Positions 16,501 through 24,824 of a stretch of DNA of 64,000 nucleotides are shown here, in pieces. Source of the DNA: Streptomyces sp. CB01881 (GTDB lineage Bacteria; Actinomycetota; Actinomycetes; Streptomycetales; Streptomycetaceae). The notes beneath the pieces are model-generated. The model saw only the letters and a list, made by a program, of their open reading frames with translations, did no database searches and was not told the DNA's origin. The position numbers and the translations under genes were made by a program. Positions within the stretch are counted from its first letter, which is position 1, and each line of letters starts with the position of its first letter. The stretch spans positions 5,904,813 through 5,968,812 of the forward strand of contig NZ_CP026498.1 of the NCBI RefSeq assembly GCF_002953255.1, given 5' to 3'.

Positions 16501-16736
16501 AGCCGTCTCCCAGCGCCCGCCGGACGCTCGCCCGGCTGGGTCTTTCCAAACCAGGAAATGCCCGGAACGCCCCGGCCGATGCCCGTCTTGTGAAGTCTTG
16601 GACGCGGATTGGGGATCCCTATACGAAAGGGTGGGTCCGCTCCCCAAACCACGGCCAAAGCTTCAGCTCAAAGGGTGTTTACCCGGGGCCTTCTCTCCAA
16701 GGTACGCGTCCTCGCAGACCGCGGCACCCCCGGTGT

Positions 16737-17594
16737 TCAGGGCTTCGCCACCGCCGCGTTCTTGGCCGCGACCACGGCGTCGAAGACGTCCCGCTTGGGC
16801 AGCGCGAGCTCGGCCGCGACGGCCGCGATGGCCTCCTTGCGCCGCTCGCCGGCCTCCTCCCGGACGGCCACCAGGCGGGCCAGCTCGGCCGGGGTCAGCT
16901 CCTGCGGGGCGGCCGGCGGGGCGCCCGCGACGACCACGGTGATCTCGCCCTTGACGCCGTCGGCCGCCCAAGCGGCCAGCTCGCCGATCGGGCCGCGCTT
17001 GACCTCCTCGTAGGTCTTGGTCAGTTCGCGGCAGACGGCGGCGGGCCGGTCCGCGCCGAACGCCTCGGCCATCGCCGCCAGCGCCTCCGCGATCCGGTGC
17101 GGGGCCTCGAAGAAGACCATGGTGCGCGGCTCGGCGGCGACGGTGGCGAGCTGGCGGGCCCGGTCACCGGTCTTGCGTGGCAGGAAGCCCTCGAAGGTGA
17201 AGCGGTCCACCGGCAGGCCGGAGAGCGCCAGCGCGGTGAGGACGGCGGACGGCCCGGGCACCGCGGTCACCTTGACGTCGGCGGCGACGGCGGCGGCCAC
17301 CAGCCGGTAGCCGGGGTCGGAGACCGAGGGCATCCCGGCGTCGGTGACCAGCAGCACCCGGGCTCCGCCGAGCAGCGCCTCGACCAGTTCGGGGGTGCGG
17401 CCGACCTCGTTGCCCTCGAAGTAGGAGACGACCCGCCCGGCCGGGGTCACCCCGAGCGCCTGGGTGAGGCGGCGCAGCCGCCGGGTGTCCTCGGCCGCGA
17501 TCACGTCCGCGGTGGCGAGCTCGTTGAGCAGCCGGGGCGGGGCGTCCGAGACGTCGCCGATGGGGGTGCCTGCCAGTACCAGTACTCCTGTCAC
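16737..17594 (-). CDS. rsmI: 16S rRNA 2'-O-ribose C1402 methyltransferase
   Basis: Tetrapyrrole-methylase-fold, SAM-dependent enzyme of 285 residues that methylates C1402 in the ribosomal decoding centre. It shows LVLAGTPIGDVSDAPPR at the N terminus, AEDTRR (about 37-42), the GMPSVSDPGYRL loop, the VPGPSAVLTALALSGLP motif and the FEGFLPRKTGDR segment. The start is ambiguous: GTG at 17594 is preferred, with ATG at 17603 possible. It is divergent from pmt, an arrangement also found in mycobacteria (Rv1003/Rv1002c). Confidence 0.95.
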   Translation of the reverse strand: MTGVLVLAGTPIGDVSDAPPRLLNELATADVIAAEDTRRLRRLTQALGVTPAGRVVSYFEGNEVGRTPELVEALLGGARVLLVTDAGMPSVSDPGYRLVAAAVAADVKVTAVPGPSAVLTALALSGLPVDRFTFEGFLPRKTGDRARQLATVAAEPRTMVFFEAPHRIAEALAAMAEAFGADRPAAVCRELTKTYEEVKRGPIGELAAWAADGVKGEITVVVAGAPPAAPQELTPAELARLVAVREEAGERRKEAIAAVAAELALPKRDVFDAVVAAKNAAVAKP

Positions 17595-17687
17595 GTGCCC
17601 CATCCTTCCAGCAACGGCGCCCCCGGTGCTTTTGGTGACGATTCGGGCAGCTTCGGAGGGAGCCGTTCCCCTGGTGGGAACCGCCCC

Positions 17688-17701
17688 TACGATGTGGCGG
17701 A
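17688..17701 (+). promoter_or_regulatory. candidate -10 for leaderless pmt
   Basis: TACGAT at 17688-17693 lies 7 nt before the ATG at 17701, and no Shine-Dalgarno is visible. A good -35 is not evident, so the call is tentative. Confidence 0.35.
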
Positions 17702-19527
17702 TGAACGGCGACACGGCGGCAGAGACGCCTACTGGTACAGACCACAGCACGCAGGGTGGCGTCGGCGTGCCTGTCCTGACGGACCAGCCGTCCCCCGCCG
17801 TCCCGTCCCCGCGCGCTCCCCGGCCCGGGCAGCCGCGGTCCGGGCGTCCGGCCTGGCTGTCCGGCCTGTCCCGGTACGGCTACGCGCCGCCGCCGCAGGC
17901 CCCGCTCGCCGAGCGGCTGGTGCCGCCGATGCCGGACGGCCCGGGGGTGACGCCGGACCGGGTCGCGCCCTCGCCGCTGCTGCTGCGGCTCGGCATAGCC
18001 CTGCCGGAGGCCCTCTGGTCCTGGCTCTGCCGCTGGGCGGGCTGGATCGGCCCGCTCGTGGTGGCGCTGTTCGCCGGGCTCCTGCGGTTCAGCGGCCTCG
18101 GGCAGCCGAACGCGGTCATCTTCGACGAGACGTACTACGCCAAGGACGCCTACGCGCTCTGGCACGGCGGCTACGAGATCAGCTGGCCGGACGGCGCCAA
18201 CGAGCAGATCATCGCGGGCGCGCCGGTGCCCTACCGGCCGGACCCGAGCTACGTGGTCCATCCGCCGGTCGGCAAGTGGATCATCGGCTTCGGCGAGCAG
18301 CTGTTCGGCATGAACCCGTTCGGCTGGCGGTTCGCGGTGGCACTGCTCGGCACGCTCTCCGTCCTGATGGTGGCCCGGATCGCCCGCCGGCTGTTCCGCT
18401 CGACCCTGCTGGGCTGCGTGGCCGGGCTGCTGCTCTCCGTGGACGGCCTGCACTTCGTGCTCAGCCGGTCGGCCCTGCTGGACCTGGTGGTGATGTTCTG
18501 GATCCTCGCCGCCTTCGGCTTCCTGCTGCTGGACCGTGACCGCACCCGGGCCCGGATCGCCGAACGGCTCGTCGGCGTCGCCGACGCGGCGGCCGCCCAG
18601 CGGCTGAACCTGGGCTGGCGCCCGTACCGGATCGCGGCCGGCGTCTGCGTCGGCCTGACCTGCGCGACCAAGTGGAGCGGCCTCTACGTGGCGGCCGCGT
18701 TCGGCGTGCTGACGGTGCTCTGGGACGCGGGCGCGCGCCGCCTGGCGGGGGCGGGCCGGCCGTACCTGTGGACGCTGGTCCGGGACGTCGTGCCGGCCTT
18801 CGTATCGGTCGTCGTGGTCTCCGTGGTCGTCTACGTCACCTCCTGGTGGGGCTGGTTCGCCAGCAGCACGGTCCCCGGCAAGGGCGGCTACGGCCGGGAC
18901 TGGGCGGTCGGCCGGGACAGCGACTACGGCTGGATACCGGAGGGCCTGCGGGCGCTCTGGCACTACCACTCGACGGTCTACGAGTTCCACACCCACCTGA
19001 GCGACCCGCACACCTACCAGTCCAACCCGTGGAGCTGGCTGGTGGTGGGCCGCCCGGTCTCCTTCTTCTACGAGTCCCCCAAGCAGGGCCAGGCCGGCTG
19101 CACCGTGAGCGAGTGCGCCCGCGAGGTGCTGGGCATCGGCACCCCGCTGCTCTGGTGGACCGGCGTGGTGGCGCTGGTGTACTGCCTCTGGCGCTGGGCC
19201 GCCCGGCGGGACTGGCGGGCCGGCGCCGTGCTCTGCGGCCTGGCCGCGGGCTACCTGCCCTGGTTCGCCTACCAGCAGCGGACGATCTTCCTCTTCTACG
19301 CGGTGGCCTTCGTGCCGTTCCTGGTGCTCGCGGTCACCATGCTGGTCGGCGCCCTGATCGGCCCGCCCGGGGCGTCCCGGGACCGCCGGATCATCGGCTC
19401 GACGGCGGCCGGCCTCCTGGTGCTGCTGATCGTGTGGAACTTTCTCTTCTTCTACCCCCTGTTCACGGGGGAGACGATTCCGATGGACGACTGGCGCAGG
19501 CGGATGTGGTTCAACACCTGGATCTGA
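17701..19527 (+). CDS. pmt: dolichyl/polyprenyl-phosphate-mannose protein O-mannosyltransferase
   Basis: GT39-family multi-pass membrane enzyme of 608 residues. It moves mannose from polyprenyl-phosphate-mannose to Ser/Thr of exported proteins, as Pmt does in Streptomyces and Rv1002c in Mycobacterium. The acidic catalytic motif is VIFDETYYAKDAYALW in the first extracytoplasmic loop. HPPVGKWIIGFGEQLFG and GLTCATKWSGLYVA are further PMT signatures, and about 10-11 TM segments are visible. The N-terminal 85 residues are Pro-rich and cytoplasmic. I chose ATG at 17701; an ATG three codons earlier is possible. Substrates could include the secreted proteins encoded nearby. Confidence 0.94.
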   Translation: MNGDTAAETPTGTDHSTQGGVGVPVLTDQPSPAVPSPRAPRPGQPRSGRPAWLSGLSRYGYAPPPQAPLAERLVPPMPDGPGVTPDRVAPSPLLLRLGIALPEALWSWLCRWAGWIGPLVVALFAGLLRFSGLGQPNAVIFDETYYAKDAYALWHGGYEISWPDGANEQIIAGAPVPYRPDPSYVVHPPVGKWIIGFGEQLFGMNPFGWRFAVALLGTLSVLMVARIARRLFRSTLLGCVAGLLLSVDGLHFVLSRSALLDLVVMFWILAAFGFLLLDRDRTRARIAERLVGVADAAAAQRLNLGWRPYRIAAGVCVGLTCATKWSGLYVAAAFGVLTVLWDAGARRLAGAGRPYLWTLVRDVVPAFVSVVVVSVVVYVTSWWGWFASSTVPGKGGYGRDWAVGRDSDYGWIPEGLRALWHYHSTVYEFHTHLSDPHTYQSNPWSWLVVGRPVSFFYESPKQGQAGCTVSECAREVLGIGTPLLWWTGVVALVYCLWRWAARRDWRAGAVLCGLAAGYLPWFAYQQRTIFLFYAVAFVPFLVLAVTMLVGALIGPPGASRDRRIIGSTAAGLLVLLIVWNFLFFYPLFTGETIPMDDWRRRMWFNTWI

Positions 19528-19691
19528 GCGCGGGGACCGTGGCGGGGTGGTGCGCAACACGTACCAGATCCGTCACAAGACCCGGGCATTTCGTCGGCGC
19601 ACGGAAAACCTCTGCCTAGGCTGAGGACCGAACGCGCTTTCCGGCCACCTCCGGCAGCGGCCAGTCGCCAGACCCTTGGGGGAAGAGCACC

Positions 19692-21458
19692 ATGCGCAGT
19701 GGCGCGAAGATCGGCATCATCACCGGCGTGTCCCTCGCCGTGCTCGCGGGCGGCGGGTACGGGGCGTACAGCCTCGTCGGCGGCTCGGACTCGGACGCAC
19801 CGCAGGGCAAGAAGGCCCGCACGGTGGTGGCCGAGCCTCCCAGCGCCGAGCAGGCGACGGCCGGTGCCAAGGACTTCCTGGAGGCCTGGGCCGCCGGTGA
19901 CCTCGCCAAGGCGGCCGGGCTGACCGACGACCCGGCGGCGGCGACCACCGCGCTGACCGCCTTCAAGGACCAGGTGAAGCCGAGCGGGCTGACCCTCGCG
20001 CCGTCCGGCCCGGCCACCGCCGCCGCGTTCGCCTCCGCGACGGGCACCCCCTCGCCCGGTGCCAAGCCCACCGGCTCGCCCTCCGCCGCGGCGACGCCGT
20101 CCGCGGCGGGCACCGACTCGCCGTCCGCCTCCGCCCCGGCCTCCCCGGCCCCGGCAGGCGTGCTGATGGGCTTCAAGGCCCGGGCCGAGTTCGAGGGCAC
20201 CAACCGGGTGTGGGACTACCTCGGCTTCCTGAGTGTCGTGAAGATGAGCGACAACACCCCGGCCGTGCACTGGGCGCCGTCGGTGATCCACCCGCACCTG
20301 GGCGCGGGCGAGGTGATCTCCACCCAGCCGGTCTTCGCCCCGCCCGGCAACGTGGTCGACCGCAACGGCAAGGCGCTGCAGGGCGCCTCGCTCACCCCGA
20401 CGCTGCTCGCCACCCTCCAGGACAACGCCCGCAAGCTCCAGCCGGCCCAGGACCAGAGCGACGCGGGCAGCGGTGTGGTCATCTCCACCGCGGACGGCAA
20501 GGGCGCCACCGACAAGCTGTTCACCATCGTCGAGCCCAAGCCGGCCAAGCCGTTCAAGGTGACCATCGACAACGGGCTCCAGGCCGCCGCCGAGAAGGCG
20601 ATGACCGACCTCGGCGGCAAGCAGGGTTCGATCGTCGCCATCGAGCCGAGCACCGGCCAGGTGCTGGCGTTCGCCAACGCGCCCGCCACCGGCCAGAACC
20701 GGGCCTTCCTCGGCCTGCTGGCCCCCGGCTCGACGATGAAGATCGTCACTTCGACGGCCCTGCTGGAGGCGGGCGTCAACCCGGACACCGTGGTCCCGTG
20801 CCCGGTGAAGAGCAGCAACCCGAAGGCGATCCCGAACTCCTTCCCGGACGCCTACCCGACCAACACGCTCCAGCAGGACTTCATGATCTCCTGCAACACC
20901 GCCTTCATCGACCAGGGCCTGGCCAGCATCAAGCCGGGCGGGCTGACCTCCACCGCCAAGGACATCTACGGCATCGGCCTGGAGTGGAAGACCGGCCTGC
21001 CGAACACCGACGGCCGGGTGCCGGACCCGGGCGCCAACAAGGACGAGCAGGCCATGCAGTCCATCGGCCAGGGCAAGATCCAGATGAACCCGCTGGCCAT
21101 CGCCTCGATCACGGCCACCGTGCAGAGCGGCGAGTTCAAGCAGCCGATCCTGGTCGCCGACCTGCCGCAGCAGAAGGCCGCCCGCACCCTCTCCCCGGAC
21201 GCCGACGCCAAGCTGAAGGCGATGATGGCGGCCACCGCCAAGGACGGCACCGCCAAGGCCGTGATGAACGGGATCTCGGACAACGCGGGCGCCAAGACCG
21301 GCTCGGCGGAGGCCACCGGCGTCGAGACCACCAACAGCTGGTTCACCGCCTACCGGGGCAACCTGGCCATCGCCGCCGAGGTCCAGGGCGGCGGCCACGG
21401 CGCCGACGCGGCCGGTCCGGCCGTCGCCTCCGTCATCAAGGCGGCCGGCAACCGCTGA
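19692..21458 (+). CDS. class B penicillin-binding protein (transpeptidase)
   Basis: A 588-residue membrane-anchored D,D-transpeptidase. It has an N-terminal TM helix (about 6-28) and a small NTF2/MecA-N-like domain (about 50-115). A Ser/Ala/Pro-rich insertion (118-157) follows, then the dimerisation part and the catalytic domain with Ser347-Thr-Met-Lys350, Ser400-Cys-Asn402 and Lys535-Thr-Gly. All active-site motifs are intact. The low-complexity insertion inside the N-terminal half is unusual and could be a flexible, glycosylatable linker near the pmt gene. It stands alone, 164 bp after pmt and convergent with the next gene. Confidence 0.93.
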   Translation: MRSGAKIGIITGVSLAVLAGGGYGAYSLVGGSDSDAPQGKKARTVVAEPPSAEQATAGAKDFLEAWAAGDLAKAAGLTDDPAAATTALTAFKDQVKPSGLTLAPSGPATAAAFASATGTPSPGAKPTGSPSAAATPSAAGTDSPSASAPASPAPAGVLMGFKARAEFEGTNRVWDYLGFLSVVKMSDNTPAVHWAPSVIHPHLGAGEVISTQPVFAPPGNVVDRNGKALQGASLTPTLLATLQDNARKLQPAQDQSDAGSGVVISTADGKGATDKLFTIVEPKPAKPFKVTIDNGLQAAAEKAMTDLGGKQGSIVAIEPSTGQVLAFANAPATGQNRAFLGLLAPGSTMKIVTSTALLEAGVNPDTVVPCPVKSSNPKAIPNSFPDAYPTNTLQQDFMISCNTAFIDQGLASIKPGGLTSTAKDIYGIGLEWKTGLPNTDGRVPDPGANKDEQAMQSIGQGKIQMNPLAIASITATVQSGEFKQPILVADLPQQKAARTLSPDADAKLKAMMAATAKDGTAKAVMNGISDNAGAKTGSAEATGVETTNSWFTAYRGNLAIAAEVQGGGHGADAAGPAVASVIKAAGNR

Positions 21459-21530
21459 CCCCGGCCCCGCCCTGCCCGTCCTGCCTGGTCCGGCTCGGTC
21501 CTGCCTGGTCCTGCCCGTCCGGCTTGGTCC

Positions 21531-21552
21531 TGCCCCGGTCAGCCCCGGGGCA
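21531..21552. terminator. hairpin at the convergent PBP / GT87 junction
   Basis: An 8-bp stem (21531-21538 with 21545-21552) that overlaps the stop codon of the minus-strand glycosyltransferase. The 70 bp before it contain degenerate repeats of about 10 bp (variants of GGTCCTGCC). Confidence 0.5.
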
Positions 21553-22948
21553 GGACCGGCTCCGGCCGGGCCAGCAGGCAGCCCGCCGGAACGGGCCTGC
21601 GCCCGCTCCACCGCCGGGCCGCCAGCCGCGGCCAGATCAGCAGCACCACCGGCAGCGCCAGGTACCCGAACCGCCCGGCCGGCGCCAGCATGAACGCGAT
21701 CGCCAGCCCCGCGGCCAGCAGGTCGGCGGCGGCTATGGCGGAGACCGGCGGCCGGGCCACCAGCCAGATCGCCACCCCCAGCCCGCCGACCGTCATCAGC
21801 ACCAGCGAGACGGTGTGCCCCGTCGGCCCGAACCCGGCCAGCACCTTGCCGGGCAGCGGGCTGCCGGCCGGCGTCTGGATAGCGGTCAGCCCCAGCGGGA
21901 ACCGCACCACCTGCTCGCGCAGCGCGTCCGCCCGGGCCAGCGCGGAGGGCAGGATCACCGCCAGGCCCGTGCCCAGCGCGGTCAGCCCGGCCCGGGCGGC
22001 GGGCCGCCGCCCGTACAGCCGCCAGAGCAGCAGCACGGCCACCGGCAGCGCCGGCCAGGCCGTCCACTTCAGGGTGCAGGCCAGCGCCAGGACCAGCCCG
22101 GCCCCGATGGTGCGGTCCCGCTCGGCCAGTGCCATCGCCAGGCAACAGACCCCGATCAACGGCAGGTCCACCCCGCCGACCACCAGTGCGAGCGCGATCA
22201 GCGGCGAGGCGGTGAGCACGGCCAGCGGCAGCAGCGGGGCGCGGTCCCGGGAGGGCCGCAGCAGCCGCCAGCTGGCCAGCAGACAGGCCAGGAAGGCCAG
22301 CGCGAACCAGATCCGGGCGTCCCCGGCCACCTGCGCCACCGGGTTGCCGTTGCCCACCAGGGCGCGCGGCATCCCGAACAGGGTCATGGCCGGCAGGTAG
22401 GGGTTGTAGTCGGTGACCACCACCGGGTGCGGCAGGTACGGGCTGCCGGTGGTGAGCAGCAGGTGGGCCGAGCGCTCGACCACCATCACCTCGGACTGGT
22501 GGCGGCCCTGCAGGGCCAGCAGCGCGAGGGGCACCAGGACGGCGCCCAGGAGGGCGGCCCCGGCCGCCGCACGGGCCGCGAACCGGCGCGGCAGGACCAG
22601 GCAGAACAGCCCGGCGAGGACGTAGGCCGGGGCCGCGACGGTGCCCCACAGCCGCTGGTTGGGCAGGTCGGAGACGAGCGGGAAGGCCGCGGCCCAGCCG
22701 GCGGCGATCAGGCAGCCGAGGAACTGGACGCGGCGCAGCGAGGCGAGCCGGGCCGGGTTCAGCCGATCGGGCGGTGGCGGAGGCATGCCGTCACCACGCT
22801 GACGGGGGAACGGCGGGGCGGGAAGGCGGCGGCGCGATCGGTCGCGTCCGGTCGGTGGTCCGGCCGCTGCGGGCGGGACGGACGCCCCGCCACGGCCGGT
22901 GAAGCGGCCGCGCGGGCGGGTGTGGCCGGGCGTGCGGGTGCTCACCAT
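21539..22948 (-). CDS. polyprenyl-linked membrane glycosyltransferase, GT87/DUF2029-like
   Basis: A multi-pass membrane protein of 469 residues with about 11-12 hydrophobic segments and basic connecting loops. It resembles GT-C fold alpha-mannosyltransferases (DUF2029/GT87) that extend lipid-linked mannans. Typical features are VVVTDYNPYLPAMTLFG in an outer loop and LVLALACTLKWTAWPALP in a later TM segment. The first 55 residues are Pro/Arg-rich. ATG at 22948 is supported by a promoter whose -10 (TAACCT) lies 6 nt upstream. ATG at 22786 would remove the Pro-rich leader and is an alternative. The acceptor is unknown. Confidence 0.8.
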   Translation of the reverse strand: MVSTRTPGHTRPRGRFTGRGGASVPPAAAGPPTGRDRSRRRLPAPPFPRQRGDGMPPPPPDRLNPARLASLRRVQFLGCLIAAGWAAAFPLVSDLPNQRLWGTVAAPAYVLAGLFCLVLPRRFAARAAAGAALLGAVLVPLALLALQGRHQSEVMVVERSAHLLLTTGSPYLPHPVVVTDYNPYLPAMTLFGMPRALVGNGNPVAQVAGDARIWFALAFLACLLASWRLLRPSRDRAPLLPLAVLTASPLIALALVVGGVDLPLIGVCCLAMALAERDRTIGAGLVLALACTLKWTAWPALPVAVLLLWRLYGRRPAARAGLTALGTGLAVILPSALARADALREQVVRFPLGLTAIQTPAGSPLPGKVLAGFGPTGHTVSLVLMTVGGLGVAIWLVARPPVSAIAAADLLAAGLAIAFMLAPAGRFGYLALPVVLLIWPRLAARRWSGRRPVPAGCLLARPEPVLPRG

Positions 22949-22954
22949 GGTGGA

Positions 22955-22984
22955 AGGTTATGGGTGGGGGCCGGGCCCTGTCGC
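22955..22984 (-). promoter_or_regulatory. candidate promoter, leaderless GT87-like gene
   Basis: On the minus strand, GCGACA (22984-22979), an 18-nt spacer and TAACCT (22960-22955) end 6 nt before the ATG. No ribosome-binding site is present, consistent with a leaderless mRNA. Confidence 0.5.
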
Positions 22985-23016
22985 CATGTCCGCGGAGCGA
23001 GTGTCCCCAGGGACGA

Positions 23017-23056
23017 ACGGGGCCGCCGGGGTGTCGTCACCGTCCGGCGGCCCCGT
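23017..23056 (-). terminator. terminator after APC transporter
   Basis: A perfect 13-bp stem (23017-23029 with 23044-23056) and a 14-nt loop, 20 bp past the transporter stop. Confidence 0.75.
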
Positions 23057-23075
23057 CCACGGGTGTCCGCGATGC

Positions 23076-24575
23076 TCAGCCGGCCTTGGTGTCGGCCGGG
23101 GCGTCGGCCACGGCGGGCTGCTCGGCGCGCTCCAGCTTGGAGTGCTTGATGCTGTAGCCGAAATAGACGGCGACGGCGATCGCGAGGGCGACGCCGCCGG
23201 CCTCGAAGGTGTCGGCGTGCAGGCCGGTGATCAGGTAGATGCAGAAGGCGACGCTGACCAGCGGGACGACCGGGTAGCCGGGCACCTTGAAGCCGCGCGG
23301 CAGGTCGGGCTGGGTGCGGCGCAGGATGATCACGCCGATGGAGACCACCGAGAACGCGATCAGCGTGCCGAGGCTGGTGATGTCGGCCAGCTTCTCCAGC
23401 GGGATGAAGGCGGCCAGCGCGCCGACGCCGACGCCGACCACGAGGGTGTTCCAGACCGGGGTGCCGGTGCGCGGCGAGAGCTGGGCGAAGCGCTTGGGCA
23501 GCATGCCGTCGCGGCCCATCGAGTACAGGATGCGGGTCTGGCCGTAGATCACCACGAGGGTGATGGAGAAGATCGAGATGATCGCGCCGATCGCGAAGAC
23601 CATCGCGGGCCAGCTCTGGCCGGTGATGTCCTGCAGGATCTGGGCGAGGCCGGCCTCCTGGCCGTCGAACTTCTGCCAGGGCTGGGCGCCGATGCCGGCC
23701 AGGGCGACCAGGATGTACAGCAGGGTGACCACGACCAGCGAGATGATGATCGCCAGCGGCAGGGTCCGGCGCGGGTTCTTGACCTCCTCCCCGGCGGTGG
23801 ACACGGCGTCCAGGCCGATGAACGAGAAGAAGATGCTGGAGGCCGCGACCTGGACGCCGCCGATGCCGAGCGGCATGAACGGGGTCAGGTTGCCGGAGTG
23901 GAAGCCGGTCAGGGCGACGCCGATGAAGAGCAGCAGGATGAGGATCTTGATGCCCACCATGGCCGCGTTGACCTTCACCGACTCGCTCACGCCGCGGATC
24001 AGCAGGAAGCAGACCATCGCGACCAGGATCAGCGCCGGCAGGTTGAACCAGTGGGTGCCGTCCGGCGCGCCGGAGAGCGCCTCGGGGATCTTCGCCCCGA
24101 AGGCCAGGTCGAGGAACTTGTTCAGGTACTCGGCCCAGCTCACCGCGATCGCGGAGGCGGAGACGCCGTACTCCATCAGCAGGCAGATGCCGACCGCGAA
24201 CGCGACGCCCTCGCCGAGGGTGGCGTAGGCGTACGAGTACGAGGAGCCGGAGACCGGGATCGCGGACGCCATCTCGGCGTAGCAGAGCGCGGTGAGGCCG
24301 GCGGTGACCGCGGCGATCACGAAGGACAGGATCACGGCCGGGCCCGCCGACGGCACCGCGGCGCTGAGGACGAAGAAGATGCCGGTGCCGATGGTGGCGC
24401 CGATGCCGATCGAGGACAGCTGCCAGAGGCCGATCGAACGCCGCAGGTGGATGCCGGAGCGTCCGCCCTCCTCGGGCGCACCGGCGGGGAGGGCGTCGTG
24501 GCCCTCGCTCTCGGCGATCAGGGTGGAGACGGGCTTGCGTCGCAGCAGACGCGCGCCGAGGGTGTTGCTGGCCAA
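23076..24575 (-). CDS. APC-family amino acid permease
   Basis: A 499-residue inner-membrane transporter with about 12-14 TM helices. The APC signature SSIGIGATIGTGIFFVLS in TM1 is the unwound substrate-binding segment. FSFIGLDAVSTAGEEVKNPRR is typical of the cationic amino acid transporter (CAT/YfnA-like) branch. The substrate is most likely an amino acid, not further defined. The best start is TTG at 24575, with AAGGA eight nt upstream; the longer reading frame to 24761 contains the promoter region. A possible promoter lies at 24722-24751, giving a leader of about 140 nt. Confidence 0.92.
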   Translation of the reverse strand: MASNTLGARLLRRKPVSTLIAESEGHDALPAGAPEEGGRSGIHLRRSIGLWQLSSIGIGATIGTGIFFVLSAAVPSAGPAVILSFVIAAVTAGLTALCYAEMASAIPVSGSSYSYAYATLGEGVAFAVGICLLMEYGVSASAIAVSWAEYLNKFLDLAFGAKIPEALSGAPDGTHWFNLPALILVAMVCFLLIRGVSESVKVNAAMVGIKILILLLFIGVALTGFHSGNLTPFMPLGIGGVQVAASSIFFSFIGLDAVSTAGEEVKNPRRTLPLAIIISLVVVTLLYILVALAGIGAQPWQKFDGQEAGLAQILQDITGQSWPAMVFAIGAIISIFSITLVVIYGQTRILYSMGRDGMLPKRFAQLSPRTGTPVWNTLVVGVGVGALAAFIPLEKLADITSLGTLIAFSVVSIGVIILRRTQPDLPRGFKVPGYPVVPLVSVAFCIYLITGLHADTFEAGGVALAIAVAVYFGYSIKHSKLERAEQPAVADAPADTKAG

Positions 24576-24721
24576 AACGACGTTCCTTCTAGGCGGGGGA
24601 GGGTGTCCTAGCGGCCGGCCACTCGAGACGCCGTGGGGTGACATCAAGGACCAACCGAACAAACATGGGACAGTACCCCGCGAAAGCACCAGTGTCGCAA
24701 ACGAACAGTCACACCGCGCGC

Positions 24722-24751
24722 ATTGTACGAATCGTCGCATCAGCATGTACA
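24722..24751 (-). promoter_or_regulatory. candidate promoter of APC transporter
   Basis: On the minus strand, TGTACA (24751-24746), an 18-nt spacer and TACAAT (24727-24722). It lies in the most AT-rich part of the 249-bp gap between pbpA and the transporter. A second, weaker pair (TTGCGA, 19 nt, TACTGT) lies further downstream. Confidence 0.45.
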
Positions 24752-24824
24752 AACCGGACACTTCGCAAACGGCGGATCTTCCACCGGGCGGCTAAGCCGC
24801 AGGTCAGGACCGTCTTCCTCGCGC

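Noticed and set aside
19452..22649. A 1065-codon open frame on the minus strand
   Set aside because: It runs antisense to the PBP and out of frame with the glycosyltransferase, and its Arg/Gly/Pro-rich translation is a composition artefact.
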